This document shows positions 5,229 through 5,695 of a stretch of DNA of 5,695 bases, piece by piece. Under the pieces are notes generated by a model. It was given only the letters and a program-made list of their open reading frames with translations, searched no databases and was not told the DNA's origin. Each line of letters opens with the position of its first letter. Position 1 is the stretch's first letter. The DNA is from Streptosporangiaceae bacterium (GTDB taxonomy: Bacteria > Actinomycetota > Actinomycetes > Streptosporangiales > Streptosporangiaceae), in the NCBI GenBank assembly GCA_030042885.1, contig JASHYW010000136.1, positions 1 through 5,695 on the forward strand. The letters are read 5' to 3'. The translations under genes were made by a program, and so were the position numbers.

Positions 5229-5695
5229 CACCGCCAGTGCCCAGCACGGGAGACGGGCCGAGGAATCGCCGCGCTCCGGCGACGCCGGCAGCCAGCCTGG
5301 TGCTCGTGACCGTCAACTGCCAGTCCGTCCACCGCCGCAGGTAGCTCAGCTCGGTGTCCGTCAGGCGGTCGCACACCCAGTCCCAGTGCAGCGCGAGCCA
5401 CTCCCCAGGCCGCGGCTGTTTGACGAAGCCGCGGGCGCCCTCGGTGAGCCGCACCGTCTCCTCGCGTTCCGGCCCCAGGCTGAGCTGCCGGGAATCCCAG
5501 GTCAGGCGGCTGGCCCGGACCACGGCGCGGTCGCCGTGCACGGAGATGACCTGGCCCCAGCGGATGCGGCAGCTGTCCAGCACGTGCAGCGGATGCTCTG
5601 GCGGCCCTGCAGCCAGTAGCCGGGACCACGGGTAGACGCCGAAGACGTGGAAACCGTGCGTGGGCGCTGCCTCCCAGAGCATGTCGGCAGTGAGA
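5218..5695 (-). CDS. DUF6390-like protein, C-terminal part (cut by window edge)
   Basis: About 158 residues of an open frame enter from the right edge (LTADMLWEAAPTHGFHVFGVYPWSRLL in pieces: LTADMLWEAAPTHGF, HVFGVYPW) and run to TGA at 5218-5220. The centre (LDSCRIRWGQVISVHGDRA, SRLTWD) and WLALHWDWVCDRLTD are the conserved stretches I associate with the C-terminal half of DUF6390. From memory this family often lies near actinobacterial [NiFe]-hydrogenase genes. Biochemical function is unknown. The ATG at 5682 is probably internal, because the frame stays open and family-like beyond it. The gene overlaps the end of the Rrf2 gene tail to tail by 11 bases, leaving no room for a separate terminator. 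Confidence 0.66.
   Translation of the reverse strand, partial: LTADMLWEAAPTHGFHVFGVYPWSRLLAAGPPEHPLHVLDSCRIRWGQVISVHGDRAVVRASRLTWDSRQLSLGPEREETVRLTEGARGFVKQPRPGEWLALHWDWVCDRLTDTELSYLRRWTDWQLTVTSTRLAAGVAGARRFLGPSPVLGTGGVSH

Noticed and set aside
5221..5635. Plus-strand open frames opposite the DUF6390-like gene
   Set aside because: Low-complexity antisense frames; the minus strand carries conserved aromatic-rich motifs.
1..5695. tRNA, rRNA, CRISPR arrays, riboswitches
   Set aside because: No cloverleaf, regularly spaced direct repeats or known riboswitch core was seen; a cobalamin riboswitch was considered before the B12 enzyme operon, but the 33-base leader is too short.

Overview
The window is about 70% G+C, with GC-rich third codon positions, GTG starts and purine-rich ribosome binding sites. 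This points to a high-GC actinobacterium of the Streptomyces/Streptosporangiales kind. Species cannot be fixed from the sequence.

Layout, left to right. (1) Positions 1-1196, minus strand: the N-terminal 398 residues of a KdpD-type potassium/turgor sensor kinase, cut by the left edge. (2) Positions 1197-1701: a gene-poor stretch with a 7-bp inverted repeat, a short plus-strand reading frame that begins like an actinobacterial site-specific integrase and then loses resemblance, a GCAGGC repeat triad and a perfect 16-bp palindrome that may end the next operon. (3) Positions 4147 down to 1702, minus strand: a compact four-gene operon. In transcription order it encodes a 35-residue peptide, a 520-residue B12-binding radical SAM enzyme, a 143-residue protein of unknown family and a 93-residue protein with one membrane helix. 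Gaps are 27, 29 and 5 bases and each gene has its own ribosome binding site. (4) Positions 4184-4240: a strikingly AT-rich island with nested inverted repeats, serving as divergent promoter and operator. (5) Positions 4284-5228, plus strand: an Rrf2-family regulator with three putative Fe-S cysteines, fused to a C-terminal SRPBCC-like domain. (6) Positions 5218-5695, minus strand: the C-terminal part of a protein resembling DUF6390, overlapping the regulator gene tail to tail and cut by the right edge.

How it may work together (inference): the Rrf2 protein probably senses redox state, nitric oxide or iron through an Fe-S cluster and controls both itself and the divergent operon from the AT-rich island. 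The operon pairs a very small peptide with an enzyme class able to methylate or rearrange unreactive carbon centres. It could therefore be a small ribosomally made, modified-peptide system, with the 143-residue protein and the membrane protein as partner or anchoring factors. The peptide may instead be a translational leader or a small structural protein, and the radical SAM enzyme may act on a lipid or small molecule. No recognisable protease, transporter or RiPP recognition element is visible. The peptide and radical SAM operon is the most noteworthy feature of the window.
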